From positions 1-41,293 of the forward strand of contig CAZNGF010000016.1 of the NCBI GenBank assembly GCA_964572855.1: 41,293 bases of DNA. Reading direction: 5' to 3'. Position numbers and translations under genes: made by a program. How positions within the stretch are numbered: the stretch's first letter is position 1; every line of letters begins with the position of its first letter. Under the pieces are notes generated by a model. The model was not told the DNA's origin. It saw only the letters and a list, made by a program, of their open reading frames with translations, and searched no databases. This document shows, piece by piece, positions 1 to 7,888 of the stretch. The stretch comes from CAZNGF01 sp964572855 (GTDB taxonomy: Bacteria; Bipolaricaulota; Bipolaricaulia; RBG-16-55-9; JAJCYT01).

Positions 1-172
1 ACTAGACTAGCGTTCTGAGTATGCCGTGCTGCACGTCCCAATGGGAGCCGCCTGCGACGCTCTGATTGCCCGTGCCGCCGACAAAGCCAGCGCGGACCGA
101 TTGGTCGCATTCAACGGGGACGATTCCCACCGCGTATGGCCGAAAGAGGCTGCAAAAATCGTCGTTCCGTAG
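1..172. other. sequence upstream of thrS, no gene supported
   Basis: An open frame of 54 codons without an upstream start runs from 11 to 172 on the plus strand (first ATG at 41). It follows a stop at 8-10, so it is not the tail of a gene entering from the left. I see no motif in it. Confidence 0.4.
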
Positions 173-201
173 GTGAAACGTCGGACCACAGTCGGTACAA
201 T
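173..201 (+). promoter_or_regulatory. candidate promoter of thrS
   Basis: A -35-like GTGAAA (173-178) and a -10 TACAAT (196-201) are separated by 17 bp. They lie about 33 bp before the thrS start, and a purine-rich ribosome site (GAAGGGGG) follows at about 222-229. The -35 box is weak. Confidence 0.5.
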
Positions 202-234
202 GCGCCATCCATCTATCTCCAGAAGGGGGTTCCC

Positions 235-2163
235 ATGAGACTCACGCTGCCCGACGGGACCGCGCTCGACGTGGCCGAAGGCGCACGCGTCCGCGACGTG
301 CTCGATTCACTCGACCCGGACGTGGCGCGGGGCACCATCGGCGTCCGCGTGGACGGCGCGCTTTACGACCTGGAGAGCCCCCTGACCGCGGGCGGCCAGC
401 TCCAGCTCGTCAAGCTCAAAAACGACACGGCCGACGCGCGCCACCTGTACCGCCACAGCTACTCGCACATCCTGGCGCAGGCCGTCAAGCGGCTCCGGCC
501 CGAGGCCAAGCTGGCCATCGGGCCCGCGATCGAGGACGGGTTCTACTACGACTTCGACGTCCCGGAGCCGTTCACGCCCGAAGACCTGGAATCCATCAGC
601 GCCGAGATGAAACGGATCGTGAAGGAGAACCACAAGTTTGAACGGATCGAGGTTCCGGTCGACGAGGCCCGCAGGATGCTCGAGAAGATGGACGAGCCCT
701 ACAAGCTCGAGTTGCTGGAGGAGTTCGCCGGGCGTGGCGAGGACATCTCGTTCTACCGCGACGGCGAGTTCGTCGACCTGTGCCGCGGCCCGCACATGCG
801 CTACACGGCCCAGGTGAAACACTTCCAGTTGCTGGACGTGGCCGGGGCCTATTGGCGCGGCGACGAGCGCAACAAGATGCTGCAGCGCGTCTACGGCACG
901 GCCTTCCTGCGCAAGGAGGACCTGGAGGGCTATCTGGCCAAGCTCGAGGAAGCCAAGAAGCGCGACCACCGCCGGCTGGGCCGCGAGCTCGATTTGTTCA
1001 GCACGCAGCCCGAGTCCGTGGGCAGCGGCCTCGTGCTCTGGCACCCCAAGGGCGCGATGGTGCGCCACCTGGCCGAGGAACACTGCAAAGAGAAACACCT
1101 GGACGGCGGCTACGACTTCGTCTACACCCCGCACATCGGCAAGGCCTCCCTCTGGGAGACAAGCGGCCACCTGGGCTTCTACGCCGAGAACATGTACGCG
1201 CCCATCGACATCGAGGGGCAGCAATACTATCTCAAGCCCATGAACTGCCCGTTCCACGTCAAGATCTTTGGCAGCCGCACGCGCTCCTACCGCGACCTGC
1301 CGCTCCGGTTCGCGGAGTGGGGCACGGTCTACCGCTTCGAGCGCAGCGGCGTGCTGCACGGCCTCACGCGCGTGCGCGGCTTCACGCAGGACGACGCGCA
1401 CCTGTTCTGCCGGCCGGACCAGATGCCGGAGGAAATCGACCGGGTGCTGGACTTCTCGCTCAGCCTGCTGCAGGACTTCGGCTTCGAGGCGTTCCACCTC
1501 TACCTGAGCACGCGGCCCAAGGAGCGCGTGGGCGCGGACGCGATGTGGGACGCCTCGGAGGGCGCGCTCGAGGAGGCCCTGAAGCGCAGCGGCTTGCCCT
1601 ACTCGATCAACGAGGGGGACGGCGCCTTCTACGGACCCAAAATCGACATCTACGTCCACGACGCGTTGCAGCGTCCCTGGCAGCTCAGCACGATCCAGTT
1701 CGACTTCAACCTGCCCGAGCGCTTCGACCTGCACTACGTGGGCGAGGACGGCGCCGAGCACCGGCCCTACATGGTGCACCGCGCGCTGCTGGGCTCGATG
1801 GAGCGCTTCTTCGGCGTCCTGATCGAGCACCACGGCGGGGCGTTCCCGGTCTGGTTGGCCCCGGTGCAGGCCGCCGTGCTCCCGATCGCCGAGCGGCATC
1901 AGGAACACGCGCGCTCGGTGCAGCGGCGGCTGCTCGAGGCGGGCCTGCGCGCGGAGCTGGACGACTCCAGCAACACACTCAACTACCGCATCCGGCATGC
2001 CCAGACCCAGAAGGTTCCCTACATGCTCGTCATGGGGGATCGCGAGGTCGAAGCCGATCAGGTGGCCGTGCGGTTGCGCACCGAGGAGGACCTGGGCGCG
2101 ATGGCGCTGGACGCGTTTCTCGCGTTGGCGCGGGAGAAGGTCGAGACCAAATCGACCCTCTGA
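235..2163 (+). CDS. thrS: threonyl-tRNA synthetase
   Basis: This enzyme charges tRNA-Thr with threonine in the cytoplasm. The 642-residue product has the full bacterial layout. A TGS domain comes first (MRLTLPDGTALDV), then the N2 editing domain with its HxxxH motif (RHSYSHILAQ) and its cysteine (VDLCRGPH). The class II catalytic core follows, with zinc ligands in PMNCPFH, DDAHLF and MVHRALLGS, and then an anticodon-binding domain from about residue 540. The reading frame is open upstream, but the ATG at 235 matches the family N-terminus and follows a GAAGGGGG ribosome site. The length is normal. It is probably transcribed alone, because a strong inverted repeat lies just downstream. The assignment is secure. 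Confidence 0.97.
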   Translation: MRLTLPDGTALDVAEGARVRDVLDSLDPDVARGTIGVRVDGALYDLESPLTAGGQLQLVKLKNDTADARHLYRHSYSHILAQAVKRLRPEAKLAIGPAIEDGFYYDFDVPEPFTPEDLESISAEMKRIVKENHKFERIEVPVDEARRMLEKMDEPYKLELLEEFAGRGEDISFYRDGEFVDLCRGPHMRYTAQVKHFQLLDVAGAYWRGDERNKMLQRVYGTAFLRKEDLEGYLAKLEEAKKRDHRRLGRELDLFSTQPESVGSGLVLWHPKGAMVRHLAEEHCKEKHLDGGYDFVYTPHIGKASLWETSGHLGFYAENMYAPIDIEGQQYYLKPMNCPFHVKIFGSRTRSYRDLPLRFAEWGTVYRFERSGVLHGLTRVRGFTQDDAHLFCRPDQMPEEIDRVLDFSLSLLQDFGFEAFHLYLSTRPKERVGADAMWDASEGALEEALKRSGLPYSINEGDGAFYGPKIDIYVHDALQRPWQLSTIQFDFNLPERFDLHYVGEDGAEHRPYMVHRALLGSMERFFGVLIEHHGGAFPVWLAPVQAAVLPIAERHQEHARSVQRRLLEAGLRAELDDSSNTLNYRIRHAQTQKVPYMLVMGDREVEADQVAVRLRTEEDLGAMALDAFLALAREKVETKSTL

Positions 2164-2194
2164 GCGGGAGGCGCTTCAGCGGCCGAAAATGGCT

Positions 2195-2222
2195 TTGGGA
2201 GGAGCTTACACGCTCCTCCCAA
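2195..2222. terminator. bidirectional terminator between thrS and the RHH-MshEN gene
   Basis: The arms TTGGGAGGAGC and GCTCCTCCCAA form an 11-bp perfect stem with a TTACAC loop, followed by a short T-rich stretch on the plus strand. The hairpin lies between two convergent genes and could stop transcripts from both sides. The U tract is imperfect, so strength is uncertain. Confidence 0.7.
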
Positions 2223-2254
2223 TTTGCTTGTCCGTGTTTGGCGCTTGCCTCGCG

Positions 2255-2569
2255 TCAGGAATCCGACTTGCCCTGAATGGCCAGCGCCCGGTTGAGGTCG
2301 GCCATGCGCACCATGTCCGACTCCAGCAGGATCTCACCCAGCCGGCGCGAGGAGTCGTCCTTCTGAATTTCGAGCGCCTTTTGCAACTGGCGGTAGTCGA
2401 GCCGGCCCATGTCCACCAGGATCTCGCCGACGCGGCGGTCGGCCTCGAAGTAGTGCTCCAGCGCGGTGAGGATGACCGCGCTCTTGCTCTTCCGTTGGGC
2501 TTCGGCTTCCTCTTCGACCTTTTGAACCAAGTAGCCGTCCTCGTCCGTGTAGTAGATGGTCATCTGCAT
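2255..2569 (-). CDS. ribbon-helix-helix DNA-binding domain fused to an MshEN-like domain
   Basis: This is a 104-residue protein not recognised as a named family. Residues 3-42 look like a ribbon-helix-helix fold: a short strand (TIYYT), helix A (about 14-25), the turn RKSKS, and helix B ending in EHYFE. Residues 46-69 and 76-99 are two copies of a 24-residue motif of the form RxGxxLxxxGxLxxxxLxxxLxxQ with a 6-residue spacer. This is the tandem arrangement that defines the MshEN domain, known to bind cyclic di-GMP in type II secretion and type IV pilus ATPases. In copy two the mid-motif glycine is Asp85. There is no ATPase domain. The inference is a small DNA-binding regulator that may sense c-di-GMP. 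A second ATG lies two codons in. A strong promoter with palindromic boxes precedes the gene, which suggests autoregulation. Confidence 0.75.
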   Translation of the reverse strand: MQMTIYYTDEDGYLVQKVEEEAEAQRKSKSAVILTALEHYFEADRRVGEILVDMGRLDYRQLQKALEIQKDDSSRRLGEILLESDMVRMADLNRALAIQGKSDS

Positions 2570-2575
2570 GAGGCC

Positions 2576-2605
2576 CTCCTAGGTCCGCGCATAGGCTCCT
2601 AGGAG
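2576..2605 (-). promoter_or_regulatory. candidate operator: two CTCCTAGG boxes
   Basis: A perfect 10-bp palindrome CTCCTAGGAG (2596-2605) overlaps the end of the -10 box and the expected +1. A second CTCCTAGG (2576-2583) overlaps the GGAGGG ribosome site. The boxes repeat every 20 bp, about two helical turns. Ribbon-helix-helix repressors typically bind short repeated boxes over their own promoters, so these are likely autoregulatory sites. This is inferred from position and symmetry only. Confidence 0.45.
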
Positions 2606-2633
2606 TATATCATGTCCAACGCCTGTATGTCAA
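2604..2633 (-). promoter_or_regulatory. promoter of the RHH-MshEN gene
   Basis: Read on the minus strand, TTGACA (2633-2628) and TATACT (2609-2604) are 18 bp apart. The bases before the -10 read ATGA, which gives an extended -10. It is one of the best promoters in the window. Confidence 0.75.
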
Positions 2634-2762
2634 AAGTGTCTATGTTAAAACCTTTGTGATCATCCATTCCAACGCGTTTTCACCGGCACTGCGGGCGCGC
2701 CCGCTTCGGCCCGGGCGCGCGGCGCGTCCCCCGCCGTCGGCGGCCCACTTGAGGGGCCCGTT

Positions 2763-2791
2763 TTGTGGTGCCGCCGGGCAACTGCTACAAT
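2763..2791 (+). promoter_or_regulatory. promoter of the pdp operon, probably leaderless
   Basis: TTGTGG (2763-2768), a 17-bp spacer and TGCTACAAT (extended -10, TACAAT at 2786-2791) lie immediately before the gene. The expected start of transcription is within about 4 nt of the ATG at 2802. No ribosome site is present, so the mRNA is probably leaderless. Confidence 0.6.
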
Positions 2792-2801
2792 CGTCGCTCC
2801 C

Positions 2802-4109
2802 ATGAGCACCTTCCACGCGCCGACGCTGATCGAAAAGAAACGGGACGGGCACGCGCTCACCGAGGTCGAGATCCGCCACCTCGTCGAGGGGTACACGCGC
2901 GGCGACGTCCCCGACTACCAGATGGCCGCCTGGGCCATGGCCGTCTACCTCCGGGGCATGGACGAGGACGAGGCCACCGCACTCACGCTGGCCATGGCCC
3001 GCTCGGGTCAGACGGTCGAGTTCGCGGGGGTCGAGGGCCCCGTGGTGGACAAGCACTCGACGGGGGGCGTGGGCGACAAGGTCTCGCTCGTGCTCATCCC
3101 GCTGGCCGCGGCCGACGGGCTCAAGGTGGCCAAGCTTTCGGGCCGCGGCCTGGGGCACACCGGCGGCACCATCGACAAGCTGGAATCGGTTCCCGGCTTC
3201 CGCACCGAGCTCTCGGTCGAGGAGATGGTGGCCCAGGTGAACCGCGTCGGGATGGCGCTCACGGCCAGCACGCACGACTTGGCGCCCGCCGACAAGCGGC
3301 TCTATGCGCTCCGGGACGTCACGGCCACGGTGGGCTCGCTCCCGCTGATCGCCAGCTCGATCATGAGCAAGAAGCTCGCCGTGCACAGCGACCGCATCGT
3401 GCTCGACGTCAAGGTGGGGCGGGGCGCGCTCATGAAATCGCTGGACGAAGCCCGCACGCTGGCGCGGCTCATGGTCCGCATCGGGACCAACGCAGGGCGC
3501 GCCACGGGCGCGTTTCTCACCGACATGAACCAACCGCTGGGCCGGACCGTGGGCAACGCGCTCGAGGTGCGCGAGGCATTGGAGACGCTGCAGGGCCGGG
3601 GGCCGGACGACCTGAGCGAGCTCTGCCTGAGCCTGACCGCACAGCTCGCCGCGCCCGGGGGCGATTTCGAGGCGGCGCGCAAGCGGCTGGCCCGGCACCT
3701 GGCCGACGGCAGCGCGCTGGCGCGCCTGCGCGACCTGGTCGAGGCCCAGGGCGGCGACGTGCGCGCGATCGACGAGCCGGATCGCTTGCCCGCAGCCCGG
3801 GACCGGGTCGAGCTCCGGGCCGGGGGAGCGGGGTACGTGCGCGCGCTGGACGCGTTGGCAATCGGCGAGGCCGCGGGCCGCCTGGGGGCCGGCCGCGCCG
3901 TCAAGGGCGAGTCGATCGACCACGCGGTCGGGATCGTGCTGCACGCCAAGGTCGGCGAGCGCGTGGATCGGGACGCGCTGCTGGCCACGCTGCACGTCAA
4001 CGACCGCGGCGCGCTCGACGAGGTGGCGGCCAAGGTCCAGGGCGCCTACGAGCTCTCGGAGACCGCGCCCGGAGCGGGCGAGCTGATCTACGAGCGCATC
4101 ACGGCATGA
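2802..4109 (+). CDS. pdp: pyrimidine-nucleoside (thymidine) phosphorylase
   Basis: It cleaves thymidine, uridine or deoxyuridine with phosphate to give the free base and (deoxy)ribose-1-phosphate in nucleoside salvage. The 435-residue product has the helical N-terminal domain, the phosphate-binding DKHSTGGVGDKV, the family signature SGRGLGHTGGTIDKLE, a SSIMSKK segment, and the C-terminal alpha/beta domain ending in a glycine-rich AGELIYERI. Length and motifs match Bacillus Pdp and E. coli DeoA. Broad pyrimidine specificity is an inference. The ATG at 2802 is chosen because it sits right behind the -10 box and matches the family start. Its stop overlaps the start of the next gene (ATGA), so the two are translationally coupled. 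Confidence 0.93.
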   Translation: MSTFHAPTLIEKKRDGHALTEVEIRHLVEGYTRGDVPDYQMAAWAMAVYLRGMDEDEATALTLAMARSGQTVEFAGVEGPVVDKHSTGGVGDKVSLVLIPLAAADGLKVAKLSGRGLGHTGGTIDKLESVPGFRTELSVEEMVAQVNRVGMALTASTHDLAPADKRLYALRDVTATVGSLPLIASSIMSKKLAVHSDRIVLDVKVGRGALMKSLDEARTLARLMVRIGTNAGRATGAFLTDMNQPLGRTVGNALEVREALETLQGRGPDDLSELCLSLTAQLAAPGGDFEAARKRLARHLADGSALARLRDLVEAQGGDVRAIDEPDRLPAARDRVELRAGGAGYVRALDALAIGEAAGRLGAGRAVKGESIDHAVGIVLHAKVGERVDRDALLATLHVNDRGALDEVAAKVQGAYELSETAPGAGELIYERITA

Positions 4110-5089
4110 ACGCTCCCATCGCGTTGGAGCACGTCCGGGGGGCCGCCGCGGCGCTGGCGGGCGTGGCGCACCGGACGCCCGTGATGACCTCGCGCACGCT
4201 GGACGCGCATTGCAACTGCCGGGTGTTTTTGAAGTGCGAAAACCTCCAGCGTATGGGCGCCTTCAAGTTCCGCGGCGCGTACCTGGCCATGAGCCGCCTG
4301 ACGCCGGCGCAGCAAGCCCGCGGCGTGCTCACCTATTCCTCCGGCAACCACGCCCAGGCCGTGGCGCTCTCGGGCAACCTGTTGGGCGTGCCGACCACGA
4401 TCGTGATGCCGGAGGACGCCCCGCGCGTCAAGCGCGCGGCCACGCACGGCTACGGGGCCGAGGTGGTGAGCTACGATCGGGGCCGTGACGAGCGTGAGGC
4501 CGTGGCGGGGCGGCTGCTCGAGGAGCGGGGCCTGACGCTCATCCCGCCGTACGACCACCCCGACGTCGTGGCGGGGCAGGGCACGGCCGCGCTGGAGTTG
4601 ATCGAACAGGCGGGGCCGCTGGACGCGCTGCTCGTCCCCTGTGGCGGCGGCGGGCTGCTGAGCGGGTCGGCCGTGAGCGCGCGCGGGCTGCTGCCGGACT
4701 GCTGGGTCGCGGGGGTCGAGCCCGAGGCCGGCGACGACGCCAAGCGCTCCTTTGAGTCCGGGCGCCTGCAGCGCGTGCACAACCCCGACACGATCGCCGA
4801 CGGCGCCCGCACGGCCTCCCTGAGCCCGCTCACGTTCGCGCTGATCCGCGCGCACGTGAACGCAATGTGGACGGCCTCGGACGCCGAACTCGTGGAGGCG
4901 ATGCGCTTTCTGTGGGAACGGCTCAAGCTCGTGGTCGAGCCCACCGGCGCGCTGGGGCTGGCGCCGCTGTTTGCGGGACGGTTGCGGCTGGAGGGCACGC
5001 GCGTCGGGGTCATCCTGAGCGGCGGGAACGTCGACTTGATCGACGCGCTCGGCCACTTTCGCGCAACGCGTCCGGCAAACGCCCCGTAG
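4106..5089 (+). CDS. fold-type II PLP ammonia-lyase (threonine/serine or threo-3-hydroxyaspartate dehydratase)
   Basis: The 327-residue protein has the serine racemase / catabolic threonine dehydratase fold. The PLP lysine is in GAFKFRGAY, the phosphate loop is CGGGGLLSG, and VEPTGALGLA near the C-terminus is the region that lines a divalent metal site in serine racemases. There is no C-terminal ACT regulatory domain, so it is not the isoleucine-feedback IlvA type. The sequence CENLQRMGAFKFRGA resembles enzymes annotated as threo-3-hydroxyaspartate ammonia-lyase or serine/threonine dehydratase, and the substrate cannot be settled from sequence. It overlaps pdp by 4 bp and is probably in its operon. 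Confidence 0.85.
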   Translation: MNAPIALEHVRGAAAALAGVAHRTPVMTSRTLDAHCNCRVFLKCENLQRMGAFKFRGAYLAMSRLTPAQQARGVLTYSSGNHAQAVALSGNLLGVPTTIVMPEDAPRVKRAATHGYGAEVVSYDRGRDEREAVAGRLLEERGLTLIPPYDHPDVVAGQGTAALELIEQAGPLDALLVPCGGGGLLSGSAVSARGLLPDCWVAGVEPEAGDDAKRSFESGRLQRVHNPDTIADGARTASLSPLTFALIRAHVNAMWTASDAELVEAMRFLWERLKLVVEPTGALGLAPLFAGRLRLEGTRVGVILSGGNVDLIDALGHFRATRPANAP

Positions 5090-5099
5090 GGCAAGAGTG

Positions 5100-5127
5100 C
5101 CCCGCGCGCTCTTGCGAGCGCGCGGGG
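5100..5127 (+). terminator. GC-rich hairpin after the dehydratase gene
   Basis: CCCCGCGCGCTC and GAGCGCGCGGGG form a perfect 12-bp stem with a TTGC loop, 11 bp after the upstream stop codon. No U tract follows, so termination would be weak or factor-dependent. The loop and right arm also carry the -35 box of the next promoter. Confidence 0.5.
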
Positions 5128-5140
5128 GCGAGGTTATGAT
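5112..5140 (+). promoter_or_regulatory. candidate promoter of the PIN-ATPase gene
   Basis: TTGCGA (5112-5117) and TATGAT (5135-5140) are 17 bp apart, leaving a leader of about 95 nt before the start at 5244. The promoter is embedded in the preceding hairpin, so terminator and promoter may compete. Confidence 0.5.
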
Positions 5141-5243
5141 GCGCACGGGCGACGGATTTCCCGTCCCAAACGCTATCGATGCGCCAACCTCAGCCACACC
5201 GGCTGCCCCCTGGCGCCGGCACGAAAGGCCGTGTTAAGCGAAC

Positions 5244-7094
5244 ATGAGTCAGCCCCAAAACGCCGCACCCCGCACGCTGGTGCCCGACACCAGCGTCATC
5301 ACCGACGGCCGTTTGAACGAGGAGATCCGCGGCGGCGCCCTGGACGGCGCCACGCTCGTGATCGCCGAGGCCCTGCTGGCCGAACTGGCGTTCCAGGCCG
5401 AACGGGCGCAGGAGATCGGCTACACCGGGCTCAAGGAACTCAAGGTCCTGCAGGAACTCTCCCGCGAGCACAAACTCAGCCTGCGCTACGCCGGCCAGCG
5501 CCCCGAGCCGGGCGAGGACGGCTTCGTCGGGGGCGGTACCGTAGACGGCCTCGTCACCCAGCTCGCCGAGGCCGAGGGGGCCACGCTGGTCACGAGCAAC
5601 CGCATCCAGGCGCTGGTGGCCGAGGCCAAGGGCATCCCGCTGCGCTACGTCGGCAGCCCGGAGGGCGACGACGGCCTGGAGCACCTGCTTTTGATGGGCT
5701 TCTTCGACGAGCACACCATGTCGGTGCACCTGCGCGTCGGGACGCGCCCGCGCGCCAAGCGCGGCACGCCGGGATCGATGGACATCGTCGTCCTGCGCGA
5801 GGAGGTCTTGGGCGAGCGCGAGCTGGAGCGTATCGCCCAGGAGATCGTCGAGATGGCCGAGGTGCACCCGGATGGCTTCATCGAGATGGACTCGGGCGGA
5901 GCGACCGTGGTCCAGCTCAGGGACTTCCGCATCGTGATCACGCACCCGCCGTTTTCCGACGCGCTCGAGATCACGGCCGTGCGCCCGGTGGCGCGCATGA
6001 ACTTGGAGGAGTACAGCCACTCGGACCTGCTCAAAAAGCGGCTCAGCGAGAAGTACCGCGGCGTGCTGGTCTCGGGGCCGCCCGGCGCGGGCAAGAGCAC
6101 GTTCGTCCAGGCCATCGTCGACGCGCTGGAACGCGAGGACTGGATCGTCAAGACGATGGAGAAGCCGCGCGACCTGCAGGTGAGCAGCGGCGTGACCCAG
6201 TACACCGCGCTCGACGGCGACATGGCCAACACGGCCAACGTGCTGCTGCTGGTGCGACCCGACTACACCGTGTTCGACGAGATGCGGCAAACGGACGATT
6301 TCCAGGTGTTTGCCGACATGCGCCTGGCCGGCGTGGGGCTGGTGGGCGTCGTGCACGCCACGCGCGGCATCGACGCGCTGCAGCGGCTCATCGGGCGCGT
6401 CGAGCTCGGCATGATCCCGCAGGTCGTGGACACGGTCGTGTTCATCGCCGACGGTGACGTGGCCGAGGTCTACGAGATCGGCTTCACGGTCAAACCGCCC
6501 ACGGGCATGGGCGATTCCGACCTGGCCCGGCCCGTGATCGAGGTGCGCGAGTTCGACAGCAAGGAGCTCAAGTACGAGATCTACACCTTCGGCGACCAGA
6601 TCGTGGTCATGCCGCTGGACGGCGAAATGGAAGCCCGCTCCAAGCCGGTCTGGAAGATGGCCGAGGGCGTGCTGGAGCGCGAGCTGGGCAAGGCCATCCG
6701 CGCGCCGCTCAGCGTCGAGGTCAGCAGCGACCACGGGGCCACCATCTACGTCGACGACCACGTCAAGCCCCAGGTCATCGGCAAGGGCGGGCGGCGCATC
6801 ACCGAACTGGAGAACAAGTTTCGCATGCGCTTCGACGTGCGCACCTTCCAGGAGGCCACCGAGGCGCAGGGCTTGCAGCCCAAGGTCGAGGTCACGGACC
6901 GGCACGTCGTCATCGACGTCCCGCCCAAGCTGCGCGGCGAAACCGTCGAGATCACCGCGGACGACGACCCCGTGTTCGTGGGCTCGGCCTCCAAGAGCGG
7001 GAGCATCAAGCTCGGGCTCGACACCGAGCCGGCCATGCTCGTGCTCGAAGCCGAGCAGACCGGCGCGCAACTGCGCATCCGGCGCGTGCGCTGA
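5244..7094 (+). CDS. PIN domain - ATPase - KH domain protein (PINc/VapC-type ATPase)
   Basis: The 616-residue protein has three parts. Residues about 10-140 form a PIN nuclease domain with acidic residues at VPDTSVI, EALLAEL and GGTVDGL. Residues about 270-420 form a type II/IV secretion-like (PilT/VirB11 group) ATPase with Walker A GPPGAGKST and a DYTVFDEMRQTDDF Walker B-like segment, followed by VGVVHATRGIDALQR. Residues about 490-535 form a KH RNA-binding domain with GKGGRRI. This architecture is common in archaea and patchy in bacteria. An RNA-directed nuclease or remodeller is a reasonable guess, but the role is not established. The start at 5244 lacks a clear ribosome site. nth follows after 8 bp. 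Confidence 0.85.
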   Translation: MSQPQNAAPRTLVPDTSVITDGRLNEEIRGGALDGATLVIAEALLAELAFQAERAQEIGYTGLKELKVLQELSREHKLSLRYAGQRPEPGEDGFVGGGTVDGLVTQLAEAEGATLVTSNRIQALVAEAKGIPLRYVGSPEGDDGLEHLLLMGFFDEHTMSVHLRVGTRPRAKRGTPGSMDIVVLREEVLGERELERIAQEIVEMAEVHPDGFIEMDSGGATVVQLRDFRIVITHPPFSDALEITAVRPVARMNLEEYSHSDLLKKRLSEKYRGVLVSGPPGAGKSTFVQAIVDALEREDWIVKTMEKPRDLQVSSGVTQYTALDGDMANTANVLLLVRPDYTVFDEMRQTDDFQVFADMRLAGVGLVGVVHATRGIDALQRLIGRVELGMIPQVVDTVVFIADGDVAEVYEIGFTVKPPTGMGDSDLARPVIEVREFDSKELKYEIYTFGDQIVVMPLDGEMEARSKPVWKMAEGVLERELGKAIRAPLSVEVSSDHGATIYVDDHVKPQVIGKGGRRITELENKFRMRFDVRTFQEATEAQGLQPKVEVTDRHVVIDVPPKLRGETVEITADDDPVFVGSASKSGSIKLGLDTEPAMLVLEAEQTGAQLRIRRVR

Positions 7095-7102
7095 AGGGGC
7101 TC

Positions 7103-7771
7103 ATGGAGCGGGCGACCAAACTGGCACGCGTCCGTGAGGTGGCCGACCGCCTGCGGGCGCGCTACGGTGAGCTCGTCTGGCACAGCCAAACCGACCCGCT
7201 CGAAAACCTGATCGAGACCGTGCTGAGCCAGAACACCAACGACCGCAACCGGGACATGGCCTTCGCGGCGCTCAAGGCGCGCTATCCGACCTGGGAGGCC
7301 GTGCTGCAGGCGTCCGTCGAGGAGCTGGCCGCCACGATCCGCTCCGCCGGCCTCAACCGCCAGAAGGCGGCGCGCATCCAGAAAATCCTGCGCTGGCTCC
7401 GGGAGGAGCAGGGGGCGTTTTCGCTCGACTACCTGCGCGACCTCGGCAAGGAGGACGCGCTGGCCGGGCTCACGCGCTTCAATGGGGTGGGCAAGAAGAC
7501 GGCGGGGATCGTGCTCACGTTCTCGCTGGACAAGCCCTACTTCCCCGTCGACACCCACATCAAGCGCGTCACGCGCCGCCTGGGCTGGGTCGAACCAGGT
7601 GAGGACCCGCACGACACGATGAACGCGCTCGTGCCGGAGGAACTCGTCCACGCCTTCCACCTCTACCTGATCCAGCACGGGCGCGACACCTGCAAGGCGC
7701 GCAAGCCGCGCTGCGAGGCGTGCCCGCTCAACGACCTCTGTCCGGTGTTCACCGAGGGCCGCGCCCCCTGA
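7103..7771 (+). CDS. nth: endonuclease III-type DNA glycosylase/AP lyase
   Basis: This is a base-excision repair enzyme for oxidised pyrimidines. The 222-residue HhH-GPD protein has the hairpin FNGVGKKTA with the catalytic lysine, the aspartate in FPVDTHIKRV, and a C-terminal [4Fe-4S] cluster spaced C-x6-C-x2-C-x5-C (CKARKPRCEACPLNDLC). The LSQNTNDRN segment is the usual substrate-contacting loop with a variant sequence (E. coli has LSAQATD). Some archaeal and thermophile Nth-like proteins prefer other lesions, so exact substrate range is open. It lies 8 bp after the PIN-ATPase gene and is likely co-transcribed. Confidence 0.92.
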   Translation: MERATKLARVREVADRLRARYGELVWHSQTDPLENLIETVLSQNTNDRNRDMAFAALKARYPTWEAVLQASVEELAATIRSAGLNRQKAARIQKILRWLREEQGAFSLDYLRDLGKEDALAGLTRFNGVGKKTAGIVLTFSLDKPYFPVDTHIKRVTRRLGWVEPGEDPHDTMNALVPEELVHAFHLYLIQHGRDTCKARKPRCEACPLNDLCPVFTEGRAP

Positions 7772-7786
7772 GCCCGCCCGGGAGGT

Positions 7787-7815
7787 TTGAAAAGGCGCCC
7801 CCCCTCGGCTACACT
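7787..7815 (+). promoter_or_regulatory. promoter of yidC-jag
   Basis: TTGAAA (7787-7792), a 17-bp spacer and TACACT (7810-7815) form a good sigma-70-type promoter. The leader is about 67 nt before the GTG start. Confidence 0.65.
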
Positions 7816-7888
7816 GCTCCCGCGGCGGGACCGCCGTGCCCGCGCCCATAACTCACCGCGCTGCAACGCACCAGGGAGGCGCTTTTCC

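Larger units (their letters stand above)
2570..2801. other. divergent intergenic region
   Basis: Apart from the leftward promoter and boxes and the rightward pdp promoter, this stretch holds a perfect 14-bp GC palindrome at 2691-2704 and a very GC-rich tract. I see no gene in it. Confidence 0.6.

Noticed and set aside
307..1998. Minus-strand open frame of 563 codons antisense to thrS
   Set aside because: The plus strand is unambiguous thrS; the antisense frame has no motif and typical GC-shadow composition.
5190..7070. Minus-strand open frame of about 626 codons antisense to the PIN-ATPase gene
   Set aside because: It is a mirror frame of a high-GC gene: composition is His/Asp/Ala/Arg-rich with no domain, and the plus strand encodes recognisable PIN, ATPase and KH motifs.
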